The translations under genes were made by a program, and so were the position numbers. Below, one piece after another: positions 40,401-52,274 of a DNA stretch of 64,000 bases. Where the stretch lies: contig NC_134036.1 in the NCBI RefSeq assembly GCF_964204645.1, positions 992,001-1,056,000 on the forward strand, written 5' to 3'. Positions within the stretch are counted from its first letter, which is position 1; each line of letters starts with the position of its first letter. This stretch comes from Tubulanus polymorphus (Eukaryota; Nemertea; Palaeonemertea; Tubulaniformes; Tubulanidae). The notes beneath the pieces are model-generated. The model was not told the DNA's origin. It saw nothing but the letters and a program-made list of their open reading frames with translations, and made no database searches.

Positions 40401-41666
40401 GTTGTCGTCGTTCGCGAATCGTCAACATAAAACACGACAGAATACGCCTGAAAATTAAATACCGACGAAAATAAATTCCACTCGAAAGTAATCGTCCCGA
40501 ATCTCGTTCTTTCGAGAGATGGTTACCTAGCAACGTTAATATCGACCCCGCCGGTTAATACCGCGTCGTTACATTCGCTAGTTACGGAATACTGTCGATA
40601 GGGGGCGCTACGATCACCGCCTAATTCAACTAGATACTGCATTTTCAGCGGAGATCCACTGACATCGAGCTCCTGATCGGATGGACGTCGTCCGCCGATA
40701 GGTGGCGTCACTGTCGATGCAGAATTCGAGATCTTACGAGTTTTTCTAACTTTGTTGACCTGGAAATAATTCAAAGCACAAAGATGAGGATAAGGTATCC
40801 ACATGGTTCCACAGTTCAGAATTAAGTTCCACAGTTCAAGATCCAGTTCCTCACTTCAGAACCCAGAGTTCTACATTTCAAAACCCAGAGTTCCACATTT
40901 CAGAACCCAGAATTCCATAGTTCAGAACCCAGAGTTCCATAGTTCAGGACCCAGAGTTCCACAGTTCAGAACCCAGAGTTCCTCACTTCAGAACCCAGTT
41001 CCCTAGTTCAGAACCCAGAGTTCCACATTTCAGAACCCAGAATTCCATAGTTCAGAACCCAGAGTTCCACATTTCAGAACCCAGTTTTGCAGACCATTAT
41101 TTTCGTACCTGTAAGTTAGGAATCCCGTGAATGAAAATACAAGGTGTCTTAGCGTAATTTGGTAGAATTTCATTGATCACTGGTAGAGGGTACGAACAAT
41201 CAGCCGATACATAGTTCCATAATCCGTCCTGTTAACAGAAACATTCATTTCGTTGTTACAGTACTGTTTGCAGGATGACACGCACGCCTGTAACTCTTAT
41301 CTTGATTTATTTGTTTTTAGTCTATATCTCACACCTGACGATAATTTCTAGGGTGAGATCGAAACATCGTGTATTCTATAGGGCCTATATTTAGATCTTT
41401 CGAATAAGTAAATTCTTGGTTTTAGAATTCTTTTAATCTGTAGATAGTGGGTTTTTATCTTATTACTTACCCATTGGTTAACGGTATCTGCTGGTAGTGA
41501 TTTATCCTTCAGAAAACTGTCAAAAAGGGAGAAAGTGGTAGGGGGGTAAATAATTTCAACTGTTGTGAAGGAAGGATTTTTAGACCTAATAAATAAAATG
41601 GCTTCATTCTAAAACTTACTGATCGATGGTTTGTTTATAATCTGAGATTTGTTGATGTGATAACAT
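32132..41666 (-). CDS. ZWILCH: Zwilch kinetochore protein (RZZ complex)
   Basis: Sixteen exons (660 residues, human 591): 41666-41620, 41516-41471, 41228-41109, 40759-40527, 40447-40263, 39882-39800, 37855-37649, 37553-37482, 37163-37070, 36867-36697, 36610-36522, 34211-34058, 33658-33487, 33210-33115, 32891-32749 and 32202-32132. All junctions keep phase. Zwilch works with ROD and ZW10 at unattached kinetochores, recruiting dynein/Spindly and sustaining the mitotic checkpoint. Matching blocks are FLYREITYLKLAVDGLKS (human LYRELKFLLVLADGLR), TEKLWSLLLGCCSFSELVSC, IKILLEMGLLKIREDY (human MLLEIGLDKLKKDY), ARAEKLHHCVEIV, ILSYYEKHPFDANHEFVIPV and MRWSVKVSC. The N-terminus is less conserved (ILPNYAKTPCIFIHGIPNL). 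Intron 11 is packed with minisatellites that copy the exon 11 donor. Intron 6 holds segmental duplications, and intron 15 a transposase fragment. Confidence 0.93.
32245..32455. repeat. 40-bp minisatellite in last ZWILCH intron
   Basis: About 4.5 copies of a 40-bp unit containing GCTGGCTGAAGCAACACAAT. They give repeat-derived open frames on the minus strand. Confidence 0.9.
32504..32740 (+). pseudogene. Tc1/IS630-type transposase C-terminal remnant
   Basis: The frame begins MDPIQRLWGYLKSKL, resembling the NPIERLWxxLK block around the third catalytic acidic residue of Tc1/mariner/IS630 DDE transposases. The upstream domains are absent and the remnant lies inside a ZWILCH intron. Confidence 0.55.
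32936..33065. repeat. Miniature element with GGGCCCAGTTTCAC ends
   Basis: Left GGGCCCGGTTTCACGAAAAA and right TTTATGAAACTGAGCCCC are inverted. The family recurs at 44074-44186, 53655-53941, 55976-56075 and 62381-62512. Confidence 0.72.
34313..34410. repeat. (GA)n microsatellite in ZWILCH intron 11
   Basis: About 47 uninterrupted AG dinucleotides within a longer purine-rich tract (34230-34450). Confidence 0.95.
34572..35808. repeat. 53-bp minisatellite, about 23 copies, ZWILCH intron 11
   Basis: The unit is 53 bp and includes GGAGCCACCATCTACAAACT and GACCAGCCATAAAGGGAGGG. Copies differ at one or two sites (CC/TC, GGGTAG/GGGCAG). On the gene strand each unit contains CTGGTCAGTTT, the same core as the real donor of ZWILCH exon 11. 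Confidence 0.95.
35825..36530. repeat. Roughly 30-bp minisatellite made of splice-donor copies
   Basis: About two dozen units of 28-34 bp with AAACTGACCAGTAACAAAGA or variants. On the gene (minus) strand each reads TTACTGGTCAGTTTTAAC, identical at the core to the ZWILCH exon 11 donor, which is the last unit of the array (junction at 36522/36521). Confidence 0.93.
38215..39770. repeat. Duplicated segment in ZWILCH intron 6
   Basis: About 38330-38640 and 39480-39740 are diverged copies (shared ATGAACGGTGTTTTCACGAT and AAGCACCCTACCCRGTATAG). Within the second half, 39153-39334 is repeated head to tail as 39335-39516 (182-bp period), apparently without differences, so that duplication is recent. 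Confidence 0.85.
38665..39043. repeat. Inverted-repeat element with AGACGCTTTTAC ends
   Basis: The left end AGACGCTTTTACGAAACTGA and the right end CGATTTTGTAAAAGCGTCTT are complementary. The centre has the palindrome TTGCTCGGCGAGCAA. It lies between the two duplicated segments of ZWILCH intron 6. Confidence 0.78.
40803..41090. repeat. Roughly 22-bp minisatellite in ZWILCH intron 3
   Basis: About a dozen imperfect units of CAGAACCCAGAGTTCCACAT type, close to the donor side of exon 3. Confidence 0.88.
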
Positions 41667-42595
41667 GATGATATTCTGGTGAGGTGCCTGAATATGTTGA
41701 CGTTTTGCGTCTGCAGAAACGAGGATTTAATTAAATTAAGTCAAGATCAGTTGTTGTCAGTCACCAGTTTTTGTAGGCAAGCCCCTCAATCTAAAAGGCC
41801 GGGATGTTGGGGGTCCAAAAACACTGCCTCGATACTCTATAAAGACGATGACCAGTTTGCAATCATCAGAATCAAAGTGAGTGGGTAAAAAACTGGGATA
41901 AAGGACCGTACGATTTTTGACAGTTCAATTTTGGAGCCTTAACCATTAGAGCGTACTCCGATGGGTCCTCGACTTTTTTGACTCTCGCTTTACGTAAATG
42001 TCCGTCTCAATTCATCATGAGCTATTTCAAATTTAAAAGGAATGATTTAATATATTTATTTAAGTTATTCATCCGGCTGAATTAGTTTTCAAATGATGGA
42101 TGAAAAGCGATAGAAAAGCAAAGGTACGAAATCTAGTATCGGCAATCGAATAGACTCTGCCAATTCAATTCAAGTATAATCTATTTTCGATTTCAAATAC
42201 GTATCTATAATCGTTATTTTGTTAAAATGTGGGTGTTCTTGTTTAATACTTTGATGTTTATGTACAATAATAAATTATCAATAAATAATGAATTAAATTA
42301 AATTAATTGCTTTATTGTACGGTATGTCTTCGTCACCGCGTTCAAGGTCGTGGGCGATATTTTCTGATACTCGGATTGGAACTTGAACTTATAATATTCG
42401 ATATTTCTACAGACAGACACAAAATCCAGGTTATCGATAAAACCTAAAAAGTAAACCGGGTTAGAAGTCCATCAGGTTCGCGCATGTGCATTGAAGCATT
42501 GGGGCCGATCCGTCCAAGAGCAAACATCAAAGTCTGACAACTCAAAAAATCACTCCTATTAAATTTTCAATCTTCCACCGGCCCCGGCATCGAAA
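41667..42595. promoter_or_regulatory. Divergent promoter region between ZWILCH and DHFR
   Basis: The two start codons face away from each other across 929 bases. The interval is mostly A/T-rich, with the more GC-rich stretch at about 42450-42595 next to DHFR. No TATA or clear E2F site (TTTSGCGC) is visible; the nearest is TTCGCGC at about 42478. Shared regulation would suit two S/M-phase genes but is inference. Confidence 0.4.
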
Positions 42596-44411
<1,816 letters not shown>

Positions 44412-44606
44412 ACCATGGACCTTTAAGAGAAACTCTGTATACTTAAAACAGTGAGAAAGGATGCATTTTAAAACTTATAAAAAGATACTGTTGCTCAAAC
44501 TTGAAACGCATTTATTTTATAAACATTTCAGTAATAAAAACGAACAATTTGATTAAAAATAATTAGCTGCTTGTTTTCTTACGTATTTTTTTGTCGTTAG
44601 GGAAGT

Positions 44607-46711
44607 ATGAGAGATTTCTATTGCATGGCGGCGATGGACAACAACCGGGGTATTGGTTACGCTGACGGGTTACCGTGGCCGCAACTACGGTCTGTATTAC
44701 CGGTACACGCGCGATGACGATGAAGTTGAATCTTGAAAGCGATAAGATTTCGAGATTTACGATATTTTCTTTTTTTTTGACTGACAGGCAAGATTACGAG
44801 TATTACACACAATCTCAAGAGCATACGAACGACCCAGGTACAGTCAACTCCCGGTTATCTGCACTCCACCACGCTCCCACTCCCAGGATACCAACCACTC
44901 CCCCACCCCTGGTTATCTGCACTCCACCACCCCAGGATACCAACCACTCCCCACCCCCCTGGTCATCCACCCTTGGTAACCGCAAAGTAAAAGCTTAGTC
45001 CCTAATCTATTAATGCTTTTAGCTTTCAGTTTCTCACTAAATTCTATAATAACAACCCCCGATATACCGCCCTTCCATTTACCTCCACCCCGCCTACTGC
45101 CAGGTTTTCTTAATGTATATCTCAATACAAATACATAGTAAAACACACCCGATATACCGCCATACTCTCTATACCTCCAAAATCATTCTGCACCGATGTG
45201 GTGGTATATCAGGGGTTGACTGTCTTTAGTCCGGTTTTAGCGTGAAAGTTTGCACCACAGGAGGCGCTGTTTATCCAATTGTTTTATTATAGATAAAGTG
45301 AATATGGTAATTTACGGTCGCACGACTTGGTTGAGCGTCGCCGAGCGCGAATTAAAAGCCAGAAACATCAACGTCGTCGTCAGTAGATCTATCAAGTAAG
45401 AAGTATCCAAAAAATATCAGCGCCAGGTTTTATAGACCGGGTATTTAAGTTACCCCTAGGGATAAATCCTCAACCTGGACCCGGTTTTAGAGACCTGGAC
45501 TGGGTTTCATAGATGTAGAGGCAAAATCGTCCCTTGGAACATTTTGAAATTAGTCCGTTATAACCATGGTTTCTCATTGTTACTATGGTTGGTTGTCATC
45601 CAGATTGATGATTTAACCCTAGGGATAACTTTGATACTCAGTCTATGAAACCGGGCCCTGGTATCTAAGTTACTCTAAAACCTCGATCAGGTTTTATAGT
45701 CATACCGGGGTAAATCCATAACCTGGGCCCAATTTTATAGACTGATATTAAAGTTATCCGTAGGGATAAATCCTCAACACGGGACCGGATTCTTAGACTT
45801 TCAAGACACTGGGCCGGGTTTTAAAGACTTTAAAGGGTTGGTACTCTATCTTACTATGATTTGTATAATTTTTGTATTGTTTTGTAGGGAACTCCCGCCG
45901 TATGCAAATTACTTGGTCCCCGATCTGGACTCAGCGTTAACGCTCGCGGCACGGTTACCGGTTATAGAAACAGTTTGGGTGAATGGTGGTCAGATGCTTT
46001 ACGAAACCGCGATGAAGCATCCGAATTGTCGACGAGTCTATAGAACTCGAGTTTACGGCGCGTTCAAAGCCGACACGTTCCTGCCGCAGTTCGAACACAA
46101 TTTTACACAAATTCAGTAAGCGTAAAAAAATATACAAAGACCCCGTTCGTAGACAAGGTCCCGACAACTCATTGAGCCCTTAAAAACTCCTGCAAAACGG
46201 ATAAATTCTTTTGAATATGCTCGAAACTCCTTTAATTTGATCAGGGTGGCGCCACTAACCCGGAAATCAGGGAAAAGTCAGGGAATTTTCTTTTATTTAA
46301 TCAGGGAATTTTCGAAAAAACGCTAAAAATAAGGGAAAAGTCATGGAAATTTGTTGAGATTGCTAGATCGCGTGTAAAATCAAACAGTTTCCGTCTACCC
46401 GGTATGTCTTACGTATTTGACTGTGTTAATTGATTGCATTCTTAGCAAATCAAGTCAGAGAAAACAACGTGTGTCTCAGGAAATAGTCAATGGAAAAGAA
46501 CATCAAATAAAGAGTGACTACCCTGAAAACCGATTAAACAAATCATGCTATCATTTTGATCCCACTTAATGTTGCCTCCTCGATATAATATTTTGCTCTA
46601 ATAAATATATAATTTCGTATTTTTTTCTTCGTTAGACTGCCTGAAGTGGACGGAACGATGAAAGAGGACAACGGCGTCAAATATCAATTCGAAGTTTTTG
46701 AAAGAAAATGA
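44607..46711 (+). CDS. Divergent tandem DHFR-like protein
   Basis: Exons are 44607-44689, 44788-44837, 45293-45395, 45888-46115 and 46636-46711 (179 residues). It is clearly a DHFR fold: MAAMDNNRGIGYADGLPWPQ, LRQDYEYY, MVIYGRTTWLSV, INVVVSRSIKELPPYANYLV, VWVNGGQMLYE and EDNGVKYQFEVFERK. The acidic active-site residue (Asp in LRQDYEYY) and the Gly-Gly of the NADPH site are kept. Other usual residues differ: MGRKTW is YGRTTW and IGGSSVY is NGGQMLY. The spacing PWPQLRQD is like vertebrate DHFR, whereas the upstream gene has the shorter PWRIKGD. It may be an active second reductase or a neofunctionalised paralogue. An acceptor-like CGTTAG lies at 44600, just before the ATG, suggesting an upstream noncoding exon. 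The frame is intact throughout, so it is not an obvious pseudogene. Confidence 0.88.
44838..45223. mobile_element. CAGTCAAC-ended element at a splice donor
   Basis: The left end ACAGTCAACTCCCGGTTATC and the right end ATATCAGGGGTTGACTGT are inverted and resemble the ends of the 9952-10495 element. The left end begins within three bases of the donor of the DHFR-like exon ending 44837. The interior has C-rich CCACCCCTGG repeats. Confidence 0.65.
45424..45835. repeat. Degenerate CCGGTTTTATAGAC repeats in DHFR-like intron
   Basis: Phrases such as CCGGTTTTATAGAC, AAGTTACCCCTAGGGATAAA and TCCTCAACCTGGACC recur three to four times with drift. Confidence 0.6.
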
Positions 46712-47693
46712 TTCCCTCAGACTTCATTTATGAGAGAAAATCTGATGAATCATTTCATCAGTTTAACAGTAATCTGCGCTTGCTCAACTCCGTGATAAAC
46801 TAGTCCAATGCATATCATAAAAAGGCTAAAATGAAATGATACCTTGTTTCTCATTAATGGCCGGGTCATTTTTGTAAACCGCAATGAAATTTGGACCGGG
46901 TCAACTTTTAAGCCCGGCTGAAATGAGAAACAAGGTATCAACTGGTTTAGCTTAAATCATGATTTAATAACATAAGAGATTTATCCAGTATTAGTAACAC
47001 TTTGAAAAAGGTTTTTGTCTTTCAATGAAAAAAGATGTAATTTATTGAATATCGATTTTTGGTATATGAGGCTGTTTTGTATATTTTGTATGAGGCTGAA
47101 AAAATGATACCTTGTTTCTCCTAATCAACCAACTCAATTCTATACACTGCAACAAAATTTGTAATCAGTTCATTTCTGTAACTGGCAGGTCTGTTTTTTC
47201 ATTGTTAGCCTGATCATGATTTAAAACCAAAGCTATGTACTTGGTAGATAGGCGGCCGCGGCTGGGTCAGTCAGCAGAAATGAGGAGAAACAAGGAATCA
47301 ATTTCGTTTAAGCCTTAACCATGACTAATTAAGATGAGAGTTTTGACCAGTATTATCAATGCTGATCATAAACCATGATTTGATAAGATGAGATTTGTCC
47401 AGATTTGTCTAGTATTATGAACACTAAACCATGATTCCATTAAATTAGACAGATTTGACCAGTATTATGAACACTGAGTGTAAACCATGATTCCATTAAA
47501 TTTGAGATTTGACCATTATTATGAACACTGAGTGTAAACCATGATGATCATGAGTTAATTAATCTCATGATCATAATGATCATGAGATTTGTCCAGATTT
47601 GACCAGTATTATGAATGAACACTCCGAAAAAGCTTTTTGTCTTCCAAAACAAAAATAGATGTATTAATTCATTGAATACCGATTTTTACCGTA
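46712..47693. other. Gap between convergent DHFR-like and METTL25-like genes
   Basis: It contains two GATACCTTGTTTCTC-family elements (about 46836-46960, with facing GAAATGATACCTTGTTTCTC and GAGAAACAAGGTATC arms, and about 47098-47320). These are followed by three imperfect copies of GACCAGTATTATGAACACTG / TAAACCATGATTCCATTAAA near 47340-47560. No gene seen. Confidence 0.65.
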
Positions 47694-50600
47694 TTATCTC
47701 GAATCGGGATGAGATTTATAAGCGACGATAGCGAGATTTCGAGGCGAGATCATCTCGTCGAATATCGGAATCACGTCTGCCGTTATACCGGGGGTTTCCG
47801 CGAGCAACAGACGCCGATCGGTCGCTATTAGCGATTCAATCACCGGCTGCAGTAGAACTTGTAACAACTGTGAAAATTAGAAAATGCAAAATTTAGCAAA
47901 TTACGTAATAATCAAAATATTCGAAAAAATCATTGAGGGGTCATTCAAAGTACATCATTAAATTAGGTTGATTTTCAACCTCCTCTCCCTCTATATTGGA
48001 CTGGGCCAAAAATTGTCATTTGTAAAACAGATTTCAGCTTCTATGCTTATGTACTTCATGAATGAACCCGCAATAATTAAAGCAACAACAATACTGACCG
48101 TTATAATTTGAATATATTTGAAGTATTGTTCGTATTGTCGGTGTAAACGTTTCAGCTCGTGTCTCGAATTCGACCAATCGGGGCCGGACGATCGTTCGAA
48201 TACGGCGTCTAAATAACCGTCGAACGTTTGAAAATGCGATCGCCTGGCGACGCGTCGACGTAGTTTAACAATACTCGCGCCGTTGCTACCTGCGATACAG
48301 AAATAAATATCTCGATCGAATTTCGCTGCTTTAACTTCATCGGAATGATTGCGCTTAGTAAATACAGTAAACCTCGCCTTGCTCAGACTCTTTCTCGACA
48401 AAAACGAAATTATTTTTCTGACTTTGTTCAAAAACGTATTTTCCTATCCCTAGGACCTCGGACAAATTTTGCCAGTCCCAGCTTGTCGCAGAGTTAGGCG
48501 AGGTTGACTGTGGAAATGAAAACAGAACTATCGTGAAATTAAAGATGACAGTTTTCGTTTCTATGCCAGCGTTGCTAGTCAGAAATCATAGTTACATATA
48601 TTTTCAATATGGACGTACAAAATGATCTATAGTTACATTTCATATTGTTTCCAAAATGATCTCAAACATTCCATTTTCTATTGTAATAATTGTAATTAAT
48701 AACTTTTTGATTTAATTATTTTAATCGCTTGTTGATTTTGATAATAATAATATATACAATCTATGATACGAGAAATGTTTGTCTCTCAATTGTCGGGAGT
48801 TTGTGTTTTTATACCTGATGTTTTCGCGTAAAGTTCTATTAATCCTCGGTACGCGACGTTTTTCATGTGAAATTCGTGATCGGCTGCAGTTTGATTTCTC
48901 CATCGAACTCTGAAAACACAATTCATCAAACAGTTATCAATTTGACGATGAAAATTAGCAAAAATCTGAATTCGTTTTAGGGTCTTGAGTTGATGAAAGA
49001 GGGAGGGAGAGACAAGAGAAGAGAGAGGGAGGTTAGACAGAGGTAGAGAAAGGGGAAGGAGAGAGGGAGAGAGAAATGGAGAGATAGAGAGAGAAGAGAG
49101 GGAGAGGTAGAGAGGGAGAGAGAGAGAGAAAGATGGAGAGAGGGAGAGAGACAGAGAGAAAGAGATAGATGAAGAGGGAGAGATTGATGCAGAGGTAGAG
49201 AGAAGGGAGAGAGATGGAAGGTAAGAGGAGCTACTGCAATTGTGTATTAACCTTGTCTCCTGCGCGGCCAGTCTGAAACAATACACACTCGGTTTCCATG
49301 GTACCCGGTTTAATACGTCGCGTACAGCTCGACTCAACGGGAAGTTGTTGAATGATCCGGAATCCGGGTCGCGACTCATCCGGTGATAACAACAACTAAC
49401 GCAAACGAGTCGCCGTAACGACGAGCAATTAGAGAACAATCGTAACACGGTCGGCGTTAGATCGGCGCAACAATGTAAACCGACGATATTCCCGTTGACA
49501 CGACAACGCGATGAATCCTCATCGCATAAATCACATCGATTCATCTCATAATTATCAACGTTTTCACTCGTTTCAGTAAAATGTTTTAAATTTGATTCGA
49601 GTTTCTCCTCATTGTTCTGAGTTTGTCGCGTTTTTTCGAGATTTAATTCACATAAATTTTCAGCAAGGGGTCCTACTGTATTATTACACTCCTGAAGTCT
49701 AGCGTCAGCTGCACCTGTTGACCCGGCTGCCAGGTCACGCGCTGCACCTGTTGACCCTGCTGCCAGGTCGTGCGCTGCACCTGTTGACCTGGCTGCCAGG
49801 TCACGCGCTGCACCTGTTGACCCCGATGCTCCGTTTGAATCTCCTCCATTTTTTCGTCGTCGTTTTCTGTAGAAATCGTGAATCGTTCGTCGAAACGAAT
49901 CGAAACATTCTCGCGATTCGTTCAGTTCTAAAGTTTCTAATTGAATCCCGCAATCGCAATCAAAACCTGAAAAAACCGCAACATTTCAATATATAGAGGT
50001 CAAATTCAACAATAAATATATCAACTCTCTAAATCGATTAACTTGTCAAACACAGTGAAATATCAGTAACTAACGATACACCGCACTACAGTGTAGACAT
50101 GCCCATTATTCAACACACTGGAATCTTTTTAAATTTTAAAATTATCTCTTGAAGGGTGAACAAAAACTGGATCCAGTTCGAAGGTTTTAACATGTTTGTG
50201 AGGCAGGGCTCAAATCAGAGAGCCACAGTGGCCGAGTGGTTTAAGCCGCCGGTCACTGACTGGTCTCGTCAATCCAGGGTTTATGGGTTCAAACCATGGT
50301 GGTGACAGAGTTTCTTGGTCGAAGGTTCCACTGGTCTCTCCCCCATTGGGAAAAAGAAACATCGAACCCCCCGCTTATAATGCCCCACATGGCGCTTAGT
50401 GGGTTCAGGGCTCAAATTTAAAAACTGACCTCGTTTTTGCAGTTTTATTTTCGCCCCGTGCGTGAATTGATGTTTACTTTCCAATCCTAAAACGTCATGA
50501 CCGTATTTGGAATTCAATAATTTATCCAAATATCCCTGCAACGATAAATAGCAAGTAATAATGTAACCATTTACTACTACAGTTCTTTGAAAATCAGAGC

Positions 50601-52274
50601 TCGTTTAGGGTTGAGACATTATCAAAAACCAATTGAAAATCTGAATACTGGTCATAAGTTGTTAGATTAGCTATAGAACCAAAATAAGCTTAGACTGATC
50701 TTAAATGTGTTAGATTGTTGTTTATAGAACCAAAATGAGCTTAGACTAGTCCTAATTTGATAGATTGATTATAGAACCAAAATAAGCTAGCCTAGTCTAA
50801 AGTTGTTAAATTGGTTATAGAACTTAAATGAGCTTAGATTGGTCTTAAGTCATTGAATTGTTGTTTTTAGGACCAAAATGAGCTTAGACTAGTCTTAATT
50901 TGATTGATTGATTATAGAACCAAAATAAGCTAGACTAGTCTTAAGTTGTTAAATTGGTTATAGAACCAAAATGAGCTTAAACTGGTCTTAAATTGTTAGA
51001 TTGGTTATAGAATCAAAATCAGATTAGACTGGTCTTAAGTCATTGAATTGTTGTTTTTAGGACCAAAATGTGCGTAGACTGGTCTTGATTTGATTAATTG
51101 ATTATAGAACCAAAATGGTCTAAAGTTTAAATCTAAGCTATGTCTGATATTGGGCCCAGGGTGCGGAGAGGAGCTGCAAGGCTTACCATTCCAGCTCCTG
51201 CGTCCACTACTATATTACACGCTCCTTGACGACTGAATTCATCGACGAACGCCGCCATATTGTCGACTTCATGAATCTTCTTCGCAGTCATACCGACGTG
51301 TAGTCGTTTATCTTCGACGTCCCCGGCGACCGTTACCGGGTTAATCGCGATGCTGTGTTGTCGTGGTAACGATAAAGCGATTGTCTCATCGACGAGCGTC
51401 CGTAAATCAGGCGACCACGAATTCTAGAAAATAAATCAATTTTTTAAACGGTGATTTTAGAGACAACGAAAAGAGTATCTCGTCGTCATGGCGACGTACC
51501 TTCAGATACCCGTAAGGAATCTCACCGAGTTCGTCTGTCGTTAAACTGAACAGATCTTCACACCACTGAAAATAGAACATGTGAAACATTTGAATTCTGT
51601 TTTTTGTATCAATAGTTGCGAGTTTGTCCTGATGAGGCACTTGGCAACAGGGAGGAGAGTGTTGGGTTTTTATTCAGAGCGCAGACCGATCATACTACTC
51701 TGGAACTGATAGGCGGTTGGTGCCTGGATCATCTGTTCTTCCAGCTTGTTCCATCAGTCGAGGAAGGAACTCATGAAGAATGAGTTTCAGTATTAAGCCG
51801 TGTTTGACCTCGGGACGATGAAGGGTTTGCTCTTGTTTGATGTTGATCTCGCTGGACGTTGTCCGTATTGGTGGATTTTTAGGTTTTGGCTTGTATGACT
51901 CTTTCCTGATTTCGGAGCCTACAGAAATTGATCGATTCCGACAGCAGAGAGAGACCGAAGTTGTTGTCAATTGCAATGACAATTGTAGCGCTATCATATC
52001 ATCAAAATTGTCAATATAGGCAAAGCCTTGCTAGATTCAGTCAGGCAAAGGATGTTTGGTTGCAATTTTAGAACAAAAAATGTGCAATTCAATCTTTGAC
52101 TTTTCGTCTTTTGTTGAGGAAGGAAACTCGCTAGCTAGAGCTGACCTTTTCGGGAATTTTCTCCCAAATTCGCTCAATAAAAAACTGCGTCAATTGAAAA
52201 TCATAGATCCACGAATATTTCTGCAGCAAACTAATCGCTCTATGTAAACTGTCATCTGCGACACTGGCCGCCAT
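47694..52274 (-). CDS. METTL25B: METTL25/METTL25B (RRNAD1)-family methyltransferase-like protein
   Basis: Eight exons (570 residues): 52274-52146, 51565-51500, 51423-51187, 50535-50430, 49966-49252, 48909-48815, 48289-48099 and 47867-47694. The N-terminal helix (WIYDFQLTQFFIERIWEKIP) matches the start of this family. MTAKKIHEV precedes an AdoMet-type motif I, IVVDAGAGMGYLDKLL. Later blocks are IVGLHCCADLTPTVLRLF, VCVSCCYHRMS and NFPLSRAV. The C-terminus, LLQVLLQPVIESLIATDRRL then PIFDEMISPRNLAIVAYK, closely resembles METTL25B (LLAPLVETLILLDRLLYLQ, PIFSPELSPRNLVLVATK). METTL25 itself is the alternative. The substrate is not established. An in-frame 33-bp minisatellite and a basic stretch (FYRKRRRKNGG) make the middle longer than in METTL25B. 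Confidence 0.86.
48364..48511. repeat. Miniature CAGTCAACCTCGCC-ended element
   Basis: Left end CAGTAAACCTCGCCTTGCTC and right end GAGTTAGGCGAGGTTGACTG in a METTL25-like intron, probably the same terminal type as 9952-10495. Confidence 0.65.
48990..49225. repeat. GA-rich low-complexity tract
   Basis: Purine-only GAGAGAGGGAGAGA sequence in the intron next to the long METTL25-like exon. A long minus-strand open frame runs through it but is low complexity. Confidence 0.85.
49706..49825 (-). repeat. In-frame 33-bp coding minisatellite
   Basis: Three and a half 33-bp units encode GSTGAARDLAA with R/G and R/H variation, inside the METTL25-like exon 5. The unit length keeps the frame, so copy-number changes would be tolerated. 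Confidence 0.85.
50219..50425 (+). repeat. tRNA-derived SINE
   Basis: The head carries an A-box-like TGGCCGAGTGGTTTAAGCC and a B box GGGTTCAAACC with a pairing T arm (TATGG / CCATG), as in Leu/Ser tRNAs. The acceptor stem no longer pairs. The tail (GTTTCTTGGTCGAAGGTTCC, TAATGCCCCACATGGCG) is not tRNA-like. It lies in a METTL25-like intron. Confidence 0.65.
50640..51130. repeat. Tandem TTAGACTAGTCTTAA-type repeats
   Basis: About nine imperfect units of roughly 55 bp containing ATAGAACCAAAATGAGCTTA and GACTRGTCTTAAKTTGTTAG, in a METTL25-like intron. Confidence 0.8.

Noticed and set aside
32132-41666. Minus-strand gene first considered as a meiotic topoisomerase-VI-B-like protein
   Set aside because: After joining the exons, blocks such as FLYREITYLKLAVDGL and MLLEIGL/LLEMGL-type motifs fit Zwilch clearly.
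50219-50305. Functional tRNA-Leu/Ser gene
   Set aside because: A and B boxes fit but the seven-base acceptor strands do not pair, and unrelated tail sequence follows, so it was called a SINE.
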